A DNA stretch of 64,000 nucleotides from contig DASXIN010000135.1 in the NCBI GenBank assembly GCA_036497945.1, positions 1 to 64,000 of the forward strand. Reading direction: 5' to 3'. Every line of letters starts with the position of its first letter. Within the stretch, counting starts at the first letter, position 1. The stretch comes from RYN-230 sp036497945 (GTDB lineage Bacteria > Actinomycetota > Actinomycetes > Streptosporangiales > Streptosporangiaceae). The notes under the pieces are model-generated. The model searched no databases. It was given only the letters and a program-made list of their open reading frames with translations, and was not told where the DNA came from. Shown here one piece after another: positions 8,874 to 17,111 of this stretch. Both the position numbers and the translations under genes were made by a program.

Positions 8874-10751
8874 GTGACCAAGCAGGTCCAGCAACTCGAC
8901 CGTGTCATCATCCGTTTCGCAGGTGACTCAGGTGACGGCATGCAACTTGCCGGCGACCGGTTCACCCAGGAGACGGCTGCCTTCGGCAACGACCTTTCCA
9001 CGCTGCCGAACTTTCCTGCCGAGATCCGGGCGCCCGCCGGGACGCTGCCCGGTGTGTCCAGCTTCCAGCTGCACTTCGCTGACCACGACATCCTCACCCC
9101 GGGTGATGCCCCGGACGTGCTGGTCGCGATGAACCCCGCGGCGCTCAAGGCCAACCTGGGCGACGTACCCCGCGGCGCGGACATCATCGCCAACACCGAC
9201 GAGTTCACCAAGCGGAACCTGGCCCGTGTCGGCTACCAGGCCAACCCGCTCGACGACGGCTCGCTGGACGGATACAACGTGCACGCGGTGCCGGTCACCT
9301 CGATGACAGTCAAGGCGCTCGAGGAGTTCGACATCTCCCGCAAGGAGGCCGAGCGGGCGAAGAACATGTTCGCTCTAGGCCTGCTGTCCTGGCTTTATAA
9401 CCGGCCGCCGGAGAGCACGCTCAAGTTCCTCGAGTCCAAGTTCGCGGCCAAGCCGGAGATCATGAAGGCGAACATCGCCGCCTTCCGCGCGGGCTGGAAC
9501 TACGGCGAGACCACCGAGGCATTTTCGGTCCAGTACGAGGTCAAGCCGGCCGCTGTGCGGCCCGGCACGTACCGGAACATCACCGGCAACACCGCGCTGG
9601 CCTACGGCCTGGTCAGCGCGTCCCGCCGGTCTGGCCTGCCGGTGTTCCTCGGCTCCTACCCGATCACCCCGGCCTCGGACATCCTGCACGAGCTGTCCAA
9701 GCTCAAGCGCTTCGGAGTGCGCACGTTCCAGGCGGAAGACGAGATCGGCGGGGTCGGCGCGGCGCTGGGCGCCTCGTTCGGCGGCGCGCTCGGCGTCACC
9801 ACCACGTCCGGTCCCGGCATGGCGCTCAAGGCGGAGACCATCGGCCTGGCCGTGTCGGTGGAACTGCCGCTGATCGTGTGCGACATCCAGCGGGCCGGGC
9901 CGTCCACCGGCATGCCGACCAAGACCGAGCAGGCCGACCTGCTGATGGCGATGTTCGGCCGGAACGGCGAGTCGCCGGTCGCGGTGCTCGCTCCGGCCAC
10001 CCCCTCGGATTGCTTCGACATCGCGCTGGAAGCGGTCCGGATCGCCACCAAGTACCGCACCCCGGTGATCATCCTGTCCGACGGCTACCTGGCCAACGGG
10101 TCGGAGCCGTGGCTGATCCCCGAAGTCGCCGGGCTGCCCAAGCTAAGAGACGAGTTCTCCTTCTCCTCGCCCGCCGACTGGCCCACCCAGGACGGCAAGG
10201 ACGGGAAGCCGGAGTTCCTGCCGTTCCGCCGGGACCCGCAGACGCTGGCCCGGCCATGGGCCGTCCCGGGCACCCCGGGCCTGGAGCACCGCATCGGCGG
10301 CATCGAGAAGGCCGACGTGGACGGGACTATCTCCTACGACCCGGACAACCACGACCGGATGGTCCGGCTCCGCCAGGCCAAGATCGAAGGCATCGCCGCC
10401 GATATCCCGCCGCTCGAGGTGGACGACCCGGACGGTGACGCCAAGGTGCTGGTACTCGGCTGGGGCTCGACGTTCGGCTCGATCGGCGCCGCGGCCCGCC
10501 GGGTGCGCAACGCGGGTGGCCAGGTGGCCTGCGCGCACCTGCGCCACCTGTCCCCCTTCCCCGCCAACCTCGGCGAGGTGCTGGCCAGCTACGACAAGGT
10601 GCTGGTGCCCGAGATCAACCTCGGCCAGCTGGCCCTGCTGCTGCGCGGCCGCTACCTCACCGATGTGATTTCTTACAACCGGGTCCGCGGGCTGCCGTTC
10701 CGCGCCGCGGAACTGGCTGGCGTCATCCAGGATGTGATCGCGAATGTCTGA
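8874..10751 (+). CDS. korA: 2-oxoglutarate:ferredoxin oxidoreductase, alpha (gamma-alpha fused) subunit
   Basis: With KorB it forms a CoA-dependent 2-oxoacid:ferredoxin oxidoreductase that turns 2-oxoglutarate into succinyl-CoA using ferredoxin, an alternative to the 2-oxoglutarate dehydrogenase complex. The 625-residue protein has an N-terminal gamma domain (~1-190; RVIIRFAGDSGDGMQLAGD) fused to the alpha pyrimidine-binding domain (GSYPITPASDILHELSKL; TTSGPGMALKAETIGLA), as in actinobacterial KorA. The start is GTG 8874, chosen for GAGGAGGT 10 bases upstream; an upstream ATG in frame has no ribosome site. It overlaps korB by 8 nt. Confidence 0.93.
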   Translation: MTKQVQQLDRVIIRFAGDSGDGMQLAGDRFTQETAAFGNDLSTLPNFPAEIRAPAGTLPGVSSFQLHFADHDILTPGDAPDVLVAMNPAALKANLGDVPRGADIIANTDEFTKRNLARVGYQANPLDDGSLDGYNVHAVPVTSMTVKALEEFDISRKEAERAKNMFALGLLSWLYNRPPESTLKFLESKFAAKPEIMKANIAAFRAGWNYGETTEAFSVQYEVKPAAVRPGTYRNITGNTALAYGLVSASRRSGLPVFLGSYPITPASDILHELSKLKRFGVRTFQAEDEIGGVGAALGASFGGALGVTTTSGPGMALKAETIGLAVSVELPLIVCDIQRAGPSTGMPTKTEQADLLMAMFGRNGESPVAVLAPATPSDCFDIALEAVRIATKYRTPVIILSDGYLANGSEPWLIPEVAGLPKLRDEFSFSSPADWPTQDGKDGKPEFLPFRRDPQTLARPWAVPGTPGLEHRIGGIEKADVDGTISYDPDNHDRMVRLRQAKIEGIAADIPPLEVDDPDGDAKVLVLGWGSTFGSIGAAARRVRNAGGQVACAHLRHLSPFPANLGEVLASYDKVLVPEINLGQLALLLRGRYLTDVISYNRVRGLPFRAAELAGVIQDVIANV

Positions 10752-11847
10752 CCCCGGCGCGCCTACCGACCCGCACGCCAACGACGGGGCCGAGGAGGCA
10801 GGCCGCCGGCCCGCCGCCCTGACCCTGGTGCCCAAGGCCGACCAGAAGCTGGGCACCAAGGACTTCAAGTCCGACCAGGAAGTCCGCTGGTGCCCCGGCT
10901 GCGGTGACTACGCCATCCTGGCCGAGTTCCAGTCGTTCCTGCCCGAGCTGGAGATCCCCCGCGAGAACCTGGTCATCATCTCCGGCATCGGCTGCTCGTC
11001 CCGGCTGCCCTACTACGTGGACTCCTACGGGATGCACTCGATCCACGGCCGCGCCCCGGCCATCGCGACCGGCCTGGCCGCGTCCCGGCCCGACCTGTCC
11101 GTCTGGGTGATCACCGGGGACGGTGACGCGCTGTCCATCGGCGGCAACCACCTGATCCACTCGCTGCGCCGCAACGTCAACATCAAGATCCTGCTGTTCA
11201 ACAACCGGATCTACGGGCTGACCAAGGGCCAGTACTCGCCCACCTCGGAGCTGGGCAAGGTGACCAAGTCGACGCCATACGGCTCGCTGGACACCCCGTT
11301 CAACCCGGTCTCGCTGGCGCTCGGCGCCGAGGCCAGCTTCGTGGCCCGGACCATCGACTCCGACCGCAAGCATCTGACCGGCGTGCTGCGCGCAGCCGCC
11401 GACCACCGCGGCGCGGCGTTCGTGGAGATCTACCAGAACTGCCCGATCTTCAACGACGACGCGTTCATCCCGCTGACCAGCCCGGAGTCTCGGGACGACA
11501 CGCTGATCCGGCTGGAAGACGGTCAGCCGGTGCGGTTTGGCGCGGAGCAGGATAAGGGCCTGCGGTTCGGCCGGATGGGCTCGCTGGAGGCAGTGGACGT
11601 GGCCAGCGCCGACCCGGGTTCGCTGCTGGTGCACGACGCGCACGCCCCGGACCCGTCCTACGCGTTCGCGCTGTCCCGGCTGGACACGGTGGATTTCGCG
11701 CACACCCCGATCGGCGTGTTCCGGCAGGCGCCCCGGCCCAGCTACGACGACCTGATGGCCGAGCAGATCGCGGATGCCCGCGCCAAGCAGGGCCAGGGCG
11801 ACCTGGCCGCGCTGCTGGCCGGCTCGGACACCTGGCAAGTCAGCTAA
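10744..11847 (+). CDS. korB: 2-oxoglutarate:ferredoxin oxidoreductase, beta subunit
   Basis: A 367-residue TPP-binding subunit. WCPGCGDYAIL near residue 50 is the conserved N-terminal motif. GDGDALSIGGNHLIHSLRRN near residue 128, followed by FNNRIYGLTKGQ, is the TPP/Mg motif (GDGD…NN) with the usual beta-subunit continuation GQYSPTS. A ~25-residue polar N-terminal extension precedes the domain. It is translated right after korA with overlapping ends. No dedicated ferredoxin gene adjoins, but the nuoI-like gene lies on the other side of the shared promoter. Confidence 0.94.
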   Translation: MSDPGAPTDPHANDGAEEAGRRPAALTLVPKADQKLGTKDFKSDQEVRWCPGCGDYAILAEFQSFLPELEIPRENLVIISGIGCSSRLPYYVDSYGMHSIHGRAPAIATGLAASRPDLSVWVITGDGDALSIGGNHLIHSLRRNVNIKILLFNNRIYGLTKGQYSPTSELGKVTKSTPYGSLDTPFNPVSLALGAEASFVARTIDSDRKHLTGVLRAAADHRGAAFVEIYQNCPIFNDDAFIPLTSPESRDDTLIRLEDGQPVRFGAEQDKGLRFGRMGSLEAVDVASADPGSLLVHDAHAPDPSYAFALSRLDTVDFAHTPIGVFRQAPRPSYDDLMAEQIADARAKQGQGDLAALLAGSDTWQVS

Positions 11848-11861
11848 CCACCTGACCTTCG

Positions 11862-12623
11862 GTGAGCGTTCGGGTTGAGCACCGCGGTCCAGTGACCACC
11901 GTAATCCTGGACCGGCCACAGGTACGCAACGCCGTTGACCTGCCCACTGCCACCGCATTGGCGGCAGCGTTCGCCGGGTTCGAGGAAGACCAGGACGCCA
12001 GCGTGGCGGTGCTTTGCGGTGCGGGCGGGACGTTCTGCGCCGGGGCCGACCTCAAGGCCGTCGGCGGCCCGGACGGCAACCGGGTCGCCCCGGACGGCGA
12101 CGGGCCGATGGGTCCGACCCGGATGCTGCTGTCCAAGCCGGTGATCGCGGCCATCGCCGGGCACGCCGTGGCCGGCGGCCTGGAACTCGCGCTCTGGTGC
12201 GACCTGCGGGTGGCCGAGGAGGACGCCGTGCTCGGCGTGTTCTGCCGCCGCTGGGGGGTGCCGCTGATCGACGGCGGCACGGTCCGGCTGCCCCGGCTGG
12301 TCGGCCTGGGCCGGGCCCTCGACCTGATCCTGACCGGGCGGGCCGTGCCCGCGGCCGAGGCGCTCCAGATGGGCCTGGTCAGCCGGGTGGTCCCGCACGG
12401 TCAGGCCCGCCCGGCGGCCGAGGCGCTGGCCGCGGAGATCGCCGCCCTGCCACAGACCTGCCTGCGCAGCGACCGGGAGTCCACGCTGGCCAGCCTGTCG
12501 CTCAGCGAAGCCGACGCGATGGCCAGCGAACTGCGCTGCGGGATGACCGCACTGGCCGCGCCCGGCCTGGCCGCCGAGATCGCCCGTTTCTTTGCCCGCC
12601 CCGGGGACGCGTCCCCGGGATAG
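11862..12623 (+). CDS. Enoyl-CoA hydratase/isomerase (crotonase) family protein
   Basis: A 253-residue crotonase fold. The oxyanion-hole segments FCAGADLKAVGG (~50) and HAVAGGLELALWCDLRVAEE (~100) are intact. At the positions of the two catalytic glutamates of classical enoyl-CoA hydratase the sequence reads VFCRRWGVPLIDGG and GRALDLILTG, so the first Glu is replaced and the second is Asp. This belongs to the FCRRxGVPLIDGGTxRLPRL type common in actinobacteria, whose reaction is not established. The start is GTG 14 nt after korB, so probable co-transcription. Confidence 0.85.
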   Translation: MSVRVEHRGPVTTVILDRPQVRNAVDLPTATALAAAFAGFEEDQDASVAVLCGAGGTFCAGADLKAVGGPDGNRVAPDGDGPMGPTRMLLSKPVIAAIAGHAVAGGLELALWCDLRVAEEDAVLGVFCRRWGVPLIDGGTVRLPRLVGLGRALDLILTGRAVPAAEALQMGLVSRVVPHGQARPAAEALAAEIAALPQTCLRSDRESTLASLSLSEADAMASELRCGMTALAAPGLAAEIARFFARPGDASPG

Positions 12624-12675
12624 GGGTGCCCTGGCCGGCAGACGCGAGAATCGCCGCGGCGGCTCGCCGCCGTTG

Positions 12676-12729
12676 GGCGCGGAGCGGCGATCGGGGGGTT
12701 CCGGGGGGTCGTCCCCCTGGGCTAACACT
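12676..12729 (+). repeat. G/C-run hairpin repeat, type A, copy 1
   Basis: A ~54-bp element of the form GGCGCGGAGCGsCGATCGGGGGG…CCGGGGGGTCGTCCCCC…GGGCTAACACT. It lies exactly between the ends of two convergent genes (crotonase and MFS). The core forms a hairpin of G6/C6 runs around TCGT. Copies with nearly the same bases lie at 27375-27428, 40862-40915 (inverted) and 46427-46478. It may serve as a bidirectional terminator here. Confidence 0.8.
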
Positions 12730-12731
12730 GA

Positions 12732-14204
12732 TCAGGCGGCGCGGTCGGGTGGGCTGTCCGGCCGTGCGGCCTGTTCGACGGCGACCACGATCGAGGCGTC
12801 CGGGCCGGCCCCAGCTGTCACCACGTAAGGGCTCAGCTCGGCTTCCCCGCTGGACACTTCTTCCAGGCTGCGCCCGGCGGGCTCGGGCAGGACCAGGGTC
12901 AGCAGCAGGCCGCCTACCGAGATCACGGCGGTGAGCAGCAGCGTGCTGCGCAGGCCTAGCGAAGAAGCGAGCAGCGGGAACAGGAAGACGCCGATGAACG
13001 CGCCCAGCTTGCCCACCCCGGCGGAGATGCCGTGGCCGGTGGCCCGCATGGTCACCGGGAACAGTTCGCTCGGCAGCACGAACGTGGTCATGTTCGGGCC
13101 GAACTCGGTGAAGAAGTAGCTGACCCCGTAGACCAGCAGGAACGGCACTACCGCGGTGGTCAGCCCGGGGACCACGCCGATGACCGCGAAACACAGCCCC
13201 ATCACGGCGAAGCCGGTCAGTTGCAGCCTGCGGTGTCCGATCCGGTCCAGCCGGGCGATGCCGAGCAGGTAGCCGGGCACGGCTGCGACCACGAACACGG
13301 CCAACTGCAGGGCGATGGTGGTCATCGTGGACGAGTGCGGCGAGATCAGCCCGATGATCTGTGGCGTGGAAATGGTGTTGCCGTAGTAGGCGTAGTCGAG
13401 CAGGAACCAGCAGCCGGCCGTGCCGGCCAGGGTCACCAGCCAGCGCCGGTTGGTCAGGAACGCGCGCAGCCCCATCTGGTGCGTGATGGCAGGCGCCGGG
13501 GCGCCGATCACCGTCCCGTCGGTGAACCGGAACAAATCCGCCACGGCGTGCTGGTAGCGGCCCTGCACCTGAGCCTGGAACCGTGGCGACTCGGGCGTGG
13601 TGCGGCGCAGGTAGATCACGGCGGCGGCGGGCACCGCGCCGAGCGCCAGCATCAGCCGCCAGGTCAGGTCGTTGCCCGCGCCCACCCCGAGCAGGGCCAG
13701 CGCGATCAGCGGCCCCACGATCAGGGCCAGCGCCTGGGTGGCGAAGACCATCCCGACCAGCTTGCCCCGGTCCTTCCGGTTGGCGTACTCGCTCATCAGC
13801 ACCGCGCTGACCGGGTAGTCGCCGCCCACCCCCAAGCCGAGCACGAAGCGGAACGCGATCAGCACCCAGTACGAGGGAGACAGCGCCGAGCCCACCGCGC
13901 CAACCACCATGATCACGGCGACCAGCCAGTACACCCGCGTGCGGCCGGCCAGGTCGGCGACCCGGCCGAAGACCAGGGCACCCAGGCAGGCCGCGCCCAG
14001 CATGACCGCGTTGAGCAGGGCCAGCCGGCCGGAACTCAACTGCCACTGCTGCTTGATCAGAGTGGCCGCGATCCCGATGACGAACAGGTCATAGGCGTCG
14101 GTGAAGAAGCCCATGCCGGATACCAGGACGGTGCGGAGGTGAAACCGGCTGATCGACGCTTCATCCAGGGCATGTGTCAGCCCTGGAGAGCGGGTACCGG
14201 ACAC
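12732..14204 (-). CDS. MFS transporter, phosphate:H+ symporter-type
   Basis: A 490-residue membrane protein of the major facilitator superfamily with about 12 hydrophobic segments. GMGFFTDAYDLFVIGIA in the first segment is the hallmark of PHS/sugar-type members. GRVADLAGRTRVYW (loop 2-3) and the FGPNMTTFVLPSELFPV segment also fit. Substrate is probably inorganic phosphate or an organic anion (family inference). The start is GTG 14204, chosen for GGGAGGAATCCT just upstream; the frame stays open far upstream but without transporter sequence. The C-terminal 60 residues are hydrophilic. Convergent with the crotonase gene. Confidence 0.85.
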   Translation of the reverse strand: MSGTRSPGLTHALDEASISRFHLRTVLVSGMGFFTDAYDLFVIGIAATLIKQQWQLSSGRLALLNAVMLGAACLGALVFGRVADLAGRTRVYWLVAVIMVVGAVGSALSPSYWVLIAFRFVLGLGVGGDYPVSAVLMSEYANRKDRGKLVGMVFATQALALIVGPLIALALLGVGAGNDLTWRLMLALGAVPAAAVIYLRRTTPESPRFQAQVQGRYQHAVADLFRFTDGTVIGAPAPAITHQMGLRAFLTNRRWLVTLAGTAGCWFLLDYAYYGNTISTPQIIGLISPHSSTMTTIALQLAVFVVAAVPGYLLGIARLDRIGHRRLQLTGFAVMGLCFAVIGVVPGLTTAVVPFLLVYGVSYFFTEFGPNMTTFVLPSELFPVTMRATGHGISAGVGKLGAFIGVFLFPLLASSLGLRSTLLLTAVISVGGLLLTLVLPEPAGRSLEEVSSGEAELSPYVVTAGAGPDASIVVAVEQAARPDSPPDRAA

Positions 14205-14514
14205 CAGGATTCCTCCCTGCGCGCAGGGACCACCTACGGGCTCCCTAGGCAACGAACGTATGTCATAGAGGCGACACAGAGCCGTCATAAAAGTGAATCC
14301 ACGATGAACCAATCGACGCAAGGTCCGCGCCGCAAGACGTTCCGCCGACTGCCCACGGCCGGCCCAGCGGGAGGGTAACCCGCGGCGGGAGAGTAGCCGG
14401 CGGCCAGAACGGGCAGGGATCCTGGTGGCCCTGAACGGCCGGACAGTCCAGCAACGGGCAGCCAGCGGACCGGAGAGTCCCGCGCCGCCCCGACCGGCGA
14501 GAGGAGGTTCGGAC

Positions 14515-14616
14515 GTGAAGAAGCTGTTGTTCCTGGTGTCGGTGGCACTGATCGGCGCAGTCCTGGTGAGCTCCCAGGACGACATCCGCCGCTTCATCAA
14601 GATGCGGAACATGTGA
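14515..14616 (+). CDS. Tiny single-pass membrane protein (33 aa)
   Basis: A GTG start preceded by AGAGGAGGTTCGGAC, a strong ribosome site, opens a 33-residue frame. The protein is VKKLLFLVSVALIGAVLV, a membrane segment, followed by SSQDDIRRFIKMRNM. A Lys start, one helix and an Ile-Arg-Arg-(F/Y)-x-K-(M/I)-R tail resemble small actinobacterial proteins of the DUF6893 type (recognised by pattern, not by search). No function is known. It stands alone between the transporter and the Clp-N gene. Confidence 0.6.
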   Translation: MKKLLFLVSVALIGAVLVSSQDDIRRFIKMRNM

Positions 14617-14639
14617 CCGCGCCGCCCGAGGTCACTCGC

Positions 14640-14680
14640 GATATATCTTGCTTATCCGCGAACGAGATGTATCTTGATAC
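14640..14680 (+). promoter_or_regulatory. Candidate operator upstream of Clp-N gene
   Basis: Two direct copies of T(A/G)TATCTTG lie 26 bases apart. The first sits on the palindrome GATATATC (14640-14647) and the second in the inverted repeat GTATC TT GATAC (14669-14680). They fall 50-90 bases before the ATG of the downstream gene, where a repressor could overlap its promoter. AT-rich symmetry in this very GC-rich DNA is unusual; the regulator is unknown. Confidence 0.4.
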
Positions 14681-14728
14681 CAGGCACACGTAGCCAGGTG
14701 TCACGGGGATCGAAAGGCGGCGCGGATC

Positions 14729-15181
14729 ATGTTCGACCGGTTCACCGAGCGGGGGCTGCGGGCGCTGGCCCTGGCTCAGCAGGAGGCCAGGAGGCTCAGC
14801 CACGATCACGCTGGCACCGAGCACATCCTGCTCGGGCTCATCCGCGATCGCGACGGGCTGGCCGCCGAGACACTCGGCTCACTGGGCATCAACCTGGGCG
14901 CCGTGCGTGAGCAGCTGGAGGACATCCTCGGCCGGGGCCGGAGCGAACCGCCGGAGCACATCCCGTACACGCCTCGGGCGCGCCGGGTGCTGGACCTGGC
15001 CCAGCGGGAGGCCATCCAGATGGGACACGGCCGGGTCGGCACCGAGCACATCCTGCTCGGCCTGATCCGCGAGGGCCGGACCGTGGCTGCGCAGGTCGTG
15101 GTCACGCTGGGCGCGGACCTGAGCCGGGTCCGCCAGCAGGTGTTTCAGCTGCGGTCGGACGCGCAGGACGGCGCGGCCTGA
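14729..15181 (+). CDS. Clp N-terminal (repeat) domain protein without ATPase
   Basis: A 150-residue protein made of the two Clp-N repeats of ClpA/ClpC: FDRFTERGLRALALAQQEAR… TEHILLGLIRD (~1-70), then YTPRARRVLDLAQREAIQMG… TEHILLGLIRE (~80-145). The AAA+ modules that follow in ClpC are absent; the frame ends normally. Clp-N domains bind adaptor proteins and phospho-arginine substrates, so it may act as a ClpC regulator or decoy (inference). ATG is preceded by GAAAGGCGGCG. Two AT-rich operator-like repeats lie upstream. Confidence 0.88.
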   Translation: MFDRFTERGLRALALAQQEARRLSHDHAGTEHILLGLIRDRDGLAAETLGSLGINLGAVREQLEDILGRGRSEPPEHIPYTPRARRVLDLAQREAIQMGHGRVGTEHILLGLIREGRTVAAQVVVTLGADLSRVRQQVFQLRSDAQDGAA

Positions 15182-15186
15182 CCCTG

Positions 15187-15972
15187 TCAGCGCCCGGTTG
15201 GGTCGCCGACCGGGCGCAGTTCCTCCGGCGCCTCGAAGCGGAAGCCGCACATGTCGACGGCCACCCCACCGGCCGCCATGGCCAGCGCGAGCGCTCCGCT
15301 GGCCACCTTCTGCCGCAGCTCCGGATGGGCCGCGCCCGCGTGGATCCCGGTGTTCAGGTCCCAGTGATGCAGCGGGCCCTTGCGCATGGCGCCGAGCGCG
15401 GGCGGCTCGAGAGTGGCGCTATACAACCGGGGTGAACAGTAGGCGGTGTAGAACACGGCGTGCTGGCCACTGATCGCGTACGTGTCGGCCTTAGCGTCCT
15501 CGACGCCGACATCGCCGCCCGCGTAGGGCCGGAGCACCCGGACTACCTCGTCCGGGTCGAGCGGCCGCTCGCTGTACACCGATGCGGCCAGGGCCGGCTT
15601 GCCCAGCGGCGGCCACGGATGCACCGAACCGCCGAGCCGCGCGGCCAGGCCGAGCACCAGGCACTCACCGTCGGTCCGCTTGGCATCATCGGGGCGGCGC
15701 TCGCTGTGCGGCTGCAGGGCCGCGGCCGCGTACCAGGCCACCGTGGCGCTGGCCGGCAGTCCAGCCTGGTCGATCAGCTTGGGCGTCAGGATGACCGGCC
15801 CGAACAGCAGCACGCCGTTGCCGAACACCAGCCGGCCATGCCAGGTGCGCAGTTGCGGGTCATACAGCCGGGCCGTGTCGATCAGCGGGTCGCCTGGGTC
15901 GGTGGCCAGCAGCAGGGTCGGGCCGGCCGCCAGCTTGCCCTGGGTATGCACGGTACGGTCAAAAAGCGGCAT
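15187..15972 (-). CDS. Hypothetical protein (261 aa)
   Basis: I do not recognise the family. The 261-residue protein has no signal peptide or membrane segment. Notable stretches are TLLLATDPGDPLIDTARLYDP near the N-terminus, DGECLVLGLAARLGG in the middle, and AVFYTAYCSPRLY. Codon use and GC3 look like real coding. ATG 15972 has GGAGG six bases upstream. It is convergent with the Clp-N gene (6-nt gap) and its start overlaps the end of a possible small upstream frame. Confidence 0.7.
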   Translation of the reverse strand: MPLFDRTVHTQGKLAAGPTLLLATDPGDPLIDTARLYDPQLRTWHGRLVFGNGVLLFGPVILTPKLIDQAGLPASATVAWYAAAALQPHSERRPDDAKRTDGECLVLGLAARLGGSVHPWPPLGKPALAASVYSERPLDPDEVVRVLRPYAGGDVGVEDAKADTYAISGQHAVFYTAYCSPRLYSATLEPPALGAMRKGPLHHWDLNTGIHAGAAHPELRQKVASGALALAMAAGGVAVDMCGFRFEAPEELRPVGDPTGR

Positions 15973-16180
15973 GGCCTGCCTCCAGGGTCACCCAGGGCTG
16001 GTCCGGGCCGAGCGCCGCGGTCAGCCGGCCCAGGCTGCTGAACACCGGCCGCGCGGGGGCGAACACAATGGCTGGTAAATCCGCAGCCTCGCTGACGTGA
16101 CGGCTCTCTGCTGCGCCCACTGCGCGCCCCCTTTCCCGTCCCGCTGGCCACCGGGCAGTTGAGCCATTTCCCAGCGCCAC
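15959..16180 (-). CDS. Possible small ORF upstream of and overlapping the hypothetical gene
   Basis: A GTG-initiated frame of 73 codons ends (…WVTLEAGHAAF) 14 bases inside the next gene, the pattern of translational coupling. The second half (ADLPAIVFAPARPVFSSLGRL) reads like protein, while the first half does not. No family was recognised. It may be a real small partner or simply a chance open frame. Confidence 0.3.
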   Translation of the reverse strand: MALGNGSTARWPAGRERGRAVGAAESRHVSEAADLPAIVFAPARPVFSSLGRLTAALGPDQPWVTLEAGHAAF

Positions 16181-16439
16181 GAACCAATCCAGAGCAGGAT
16201 CAACTTAGCGAATTAGGCGTCCGCGCCGAGGAAAGATGGCCAGGTCGGCCGGCAAAACCGGCCTGGCCCGGTGATCCACAGGTTGTGGGTAACTTCCCGG
16301 CGTGACCCGCCCGAACTGCGGGGTAGTGTCCCTACTCTTGTGGAAAATCCCGCTTCCTGCCGTTACGGGTGGGTTGCCCGGCCCAGCGGGATGGCCAAAC
16401 TAGCTTCCGTAGTGCCGTAAGCACTGCAATACTGCGTTC
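15973..16439. other. Divergent intergenic region before parA-like gene
   Basis: Apart from the doubtful small frame at its left side, this region holds no gene. Its right part is less GC-rich and should carry the promoters of the divergent transcripts. An inverted repeat sits just before the parA-like start (separate entry). No ParB-type parS sequence (TGTTTCACGTGAAACA) is present. Confidence 0.5.
16411..16425 (+). promoter_or_regulatory. Inverted repeat before parA-like gene
   Basis: AGTGC CGTAA GCACT (5-bp arms, 5-bp spacer) lies 15 bases upstream of the parA-like ATG. It is a plausible operator for autoregulation by the downstream ribbon-helix-helix protein; shown by symmetry only. Confidence 0.35.
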
Positions 16440-17111
16440 ATGCCGGCTCTCAGCGTTGCGTTGCTCAACCTCAAGCCGGGCACGGGCAAAACCACCTCCG
16501 CAGTGTGGCTGGCGCATATCTTCGCCCAAGCCGGGCGCACCGTTCTGTTGGTGGACGCGGACCCGTCCGGCAGCGCGCTGGAGTGGTCCGACCTGGCGGC
16601 CATGGACCCCGGGCTGCCGCCCCGGCTGGCCTTCCCGTTCCGCATCGTCGCGCTGCCCTCACGTAGCCTGCACCAGCGGGTAGCCGAGATCGCCCACCCT
16701 GAGGACGTCGTCATCATCGACGCGCCGCAACTGGAGGACCACGCGGGCATCGCCCGGTCTGCGATGCGGTACGTCGATGAGATCCTCATCCCGTGCGCGC
16801 CGAGCCCCATCGAGATCAACCGCACCACCCCGGTCCGCGAGGAGATCGGCGAGGTCGAGGCGGTCCGGGACACCCCGGTGCGGGCGGCGGTACTGCTGAA
16901 CCGGTGCATTACCCGCGCGCATTCCACCACCAGCGCCAGAGAGGTATTGGAGGGCCTAGGCTATGACGTGCTGCGAACGGCTGTGCCGAGGCGAGAGGTG
17001 TATGCGCAGAGTTTCGGCGTGCCGATTCCCGAGATAGGCCGCGATGTGTGGCGCGGCGTGGCCCACGACCTCATCGAGCGATGCGTCCCCCTCGGGAAGG
17101 TGCCGTCATGA
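16440..17111 (+). CDS. ParA/MinD-family ATPase
   Basis: A 223-residue single-domain ParA. The deviant Walker A is LKPGTGKTTSAVWLA (residues 10-20), with the signature Lys replaced by Lys-Pro context. Walker A' is TVLLVDADPSGSALEW and Walker B is DVVIIDAPQ. It ends soon after the ATPase core, like plasmid type Ib ParA proteins that lack a DNA-binding N-domain. The stop overlaps the next start (ATGA), giving a two-gene unit with a ribbon-helix-helix protein. Likely role: partition or positioning of DNA or a protein complex (inference). Confidence 0.85.
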   Translation: MPALSVALLNLKPGTGKTTSAVWLAHIFAQAGRTVLLVDADPSGSALEWSDLAAMDPGLPPRLAFPFRIVALPSRSLHQRVAEIAHPEDVVIIDAPQLEDHAGIARSAMRYVDEILIPCAPSPIEINRTTPVREEIGEVEAVRDTPVRAAVLLNRCITRAHSTTSAREVLEGLGYDVLRTAVPRREVYAQSFGVPIPEIGRDVWRGVAHDLIERCVPLGKVPS

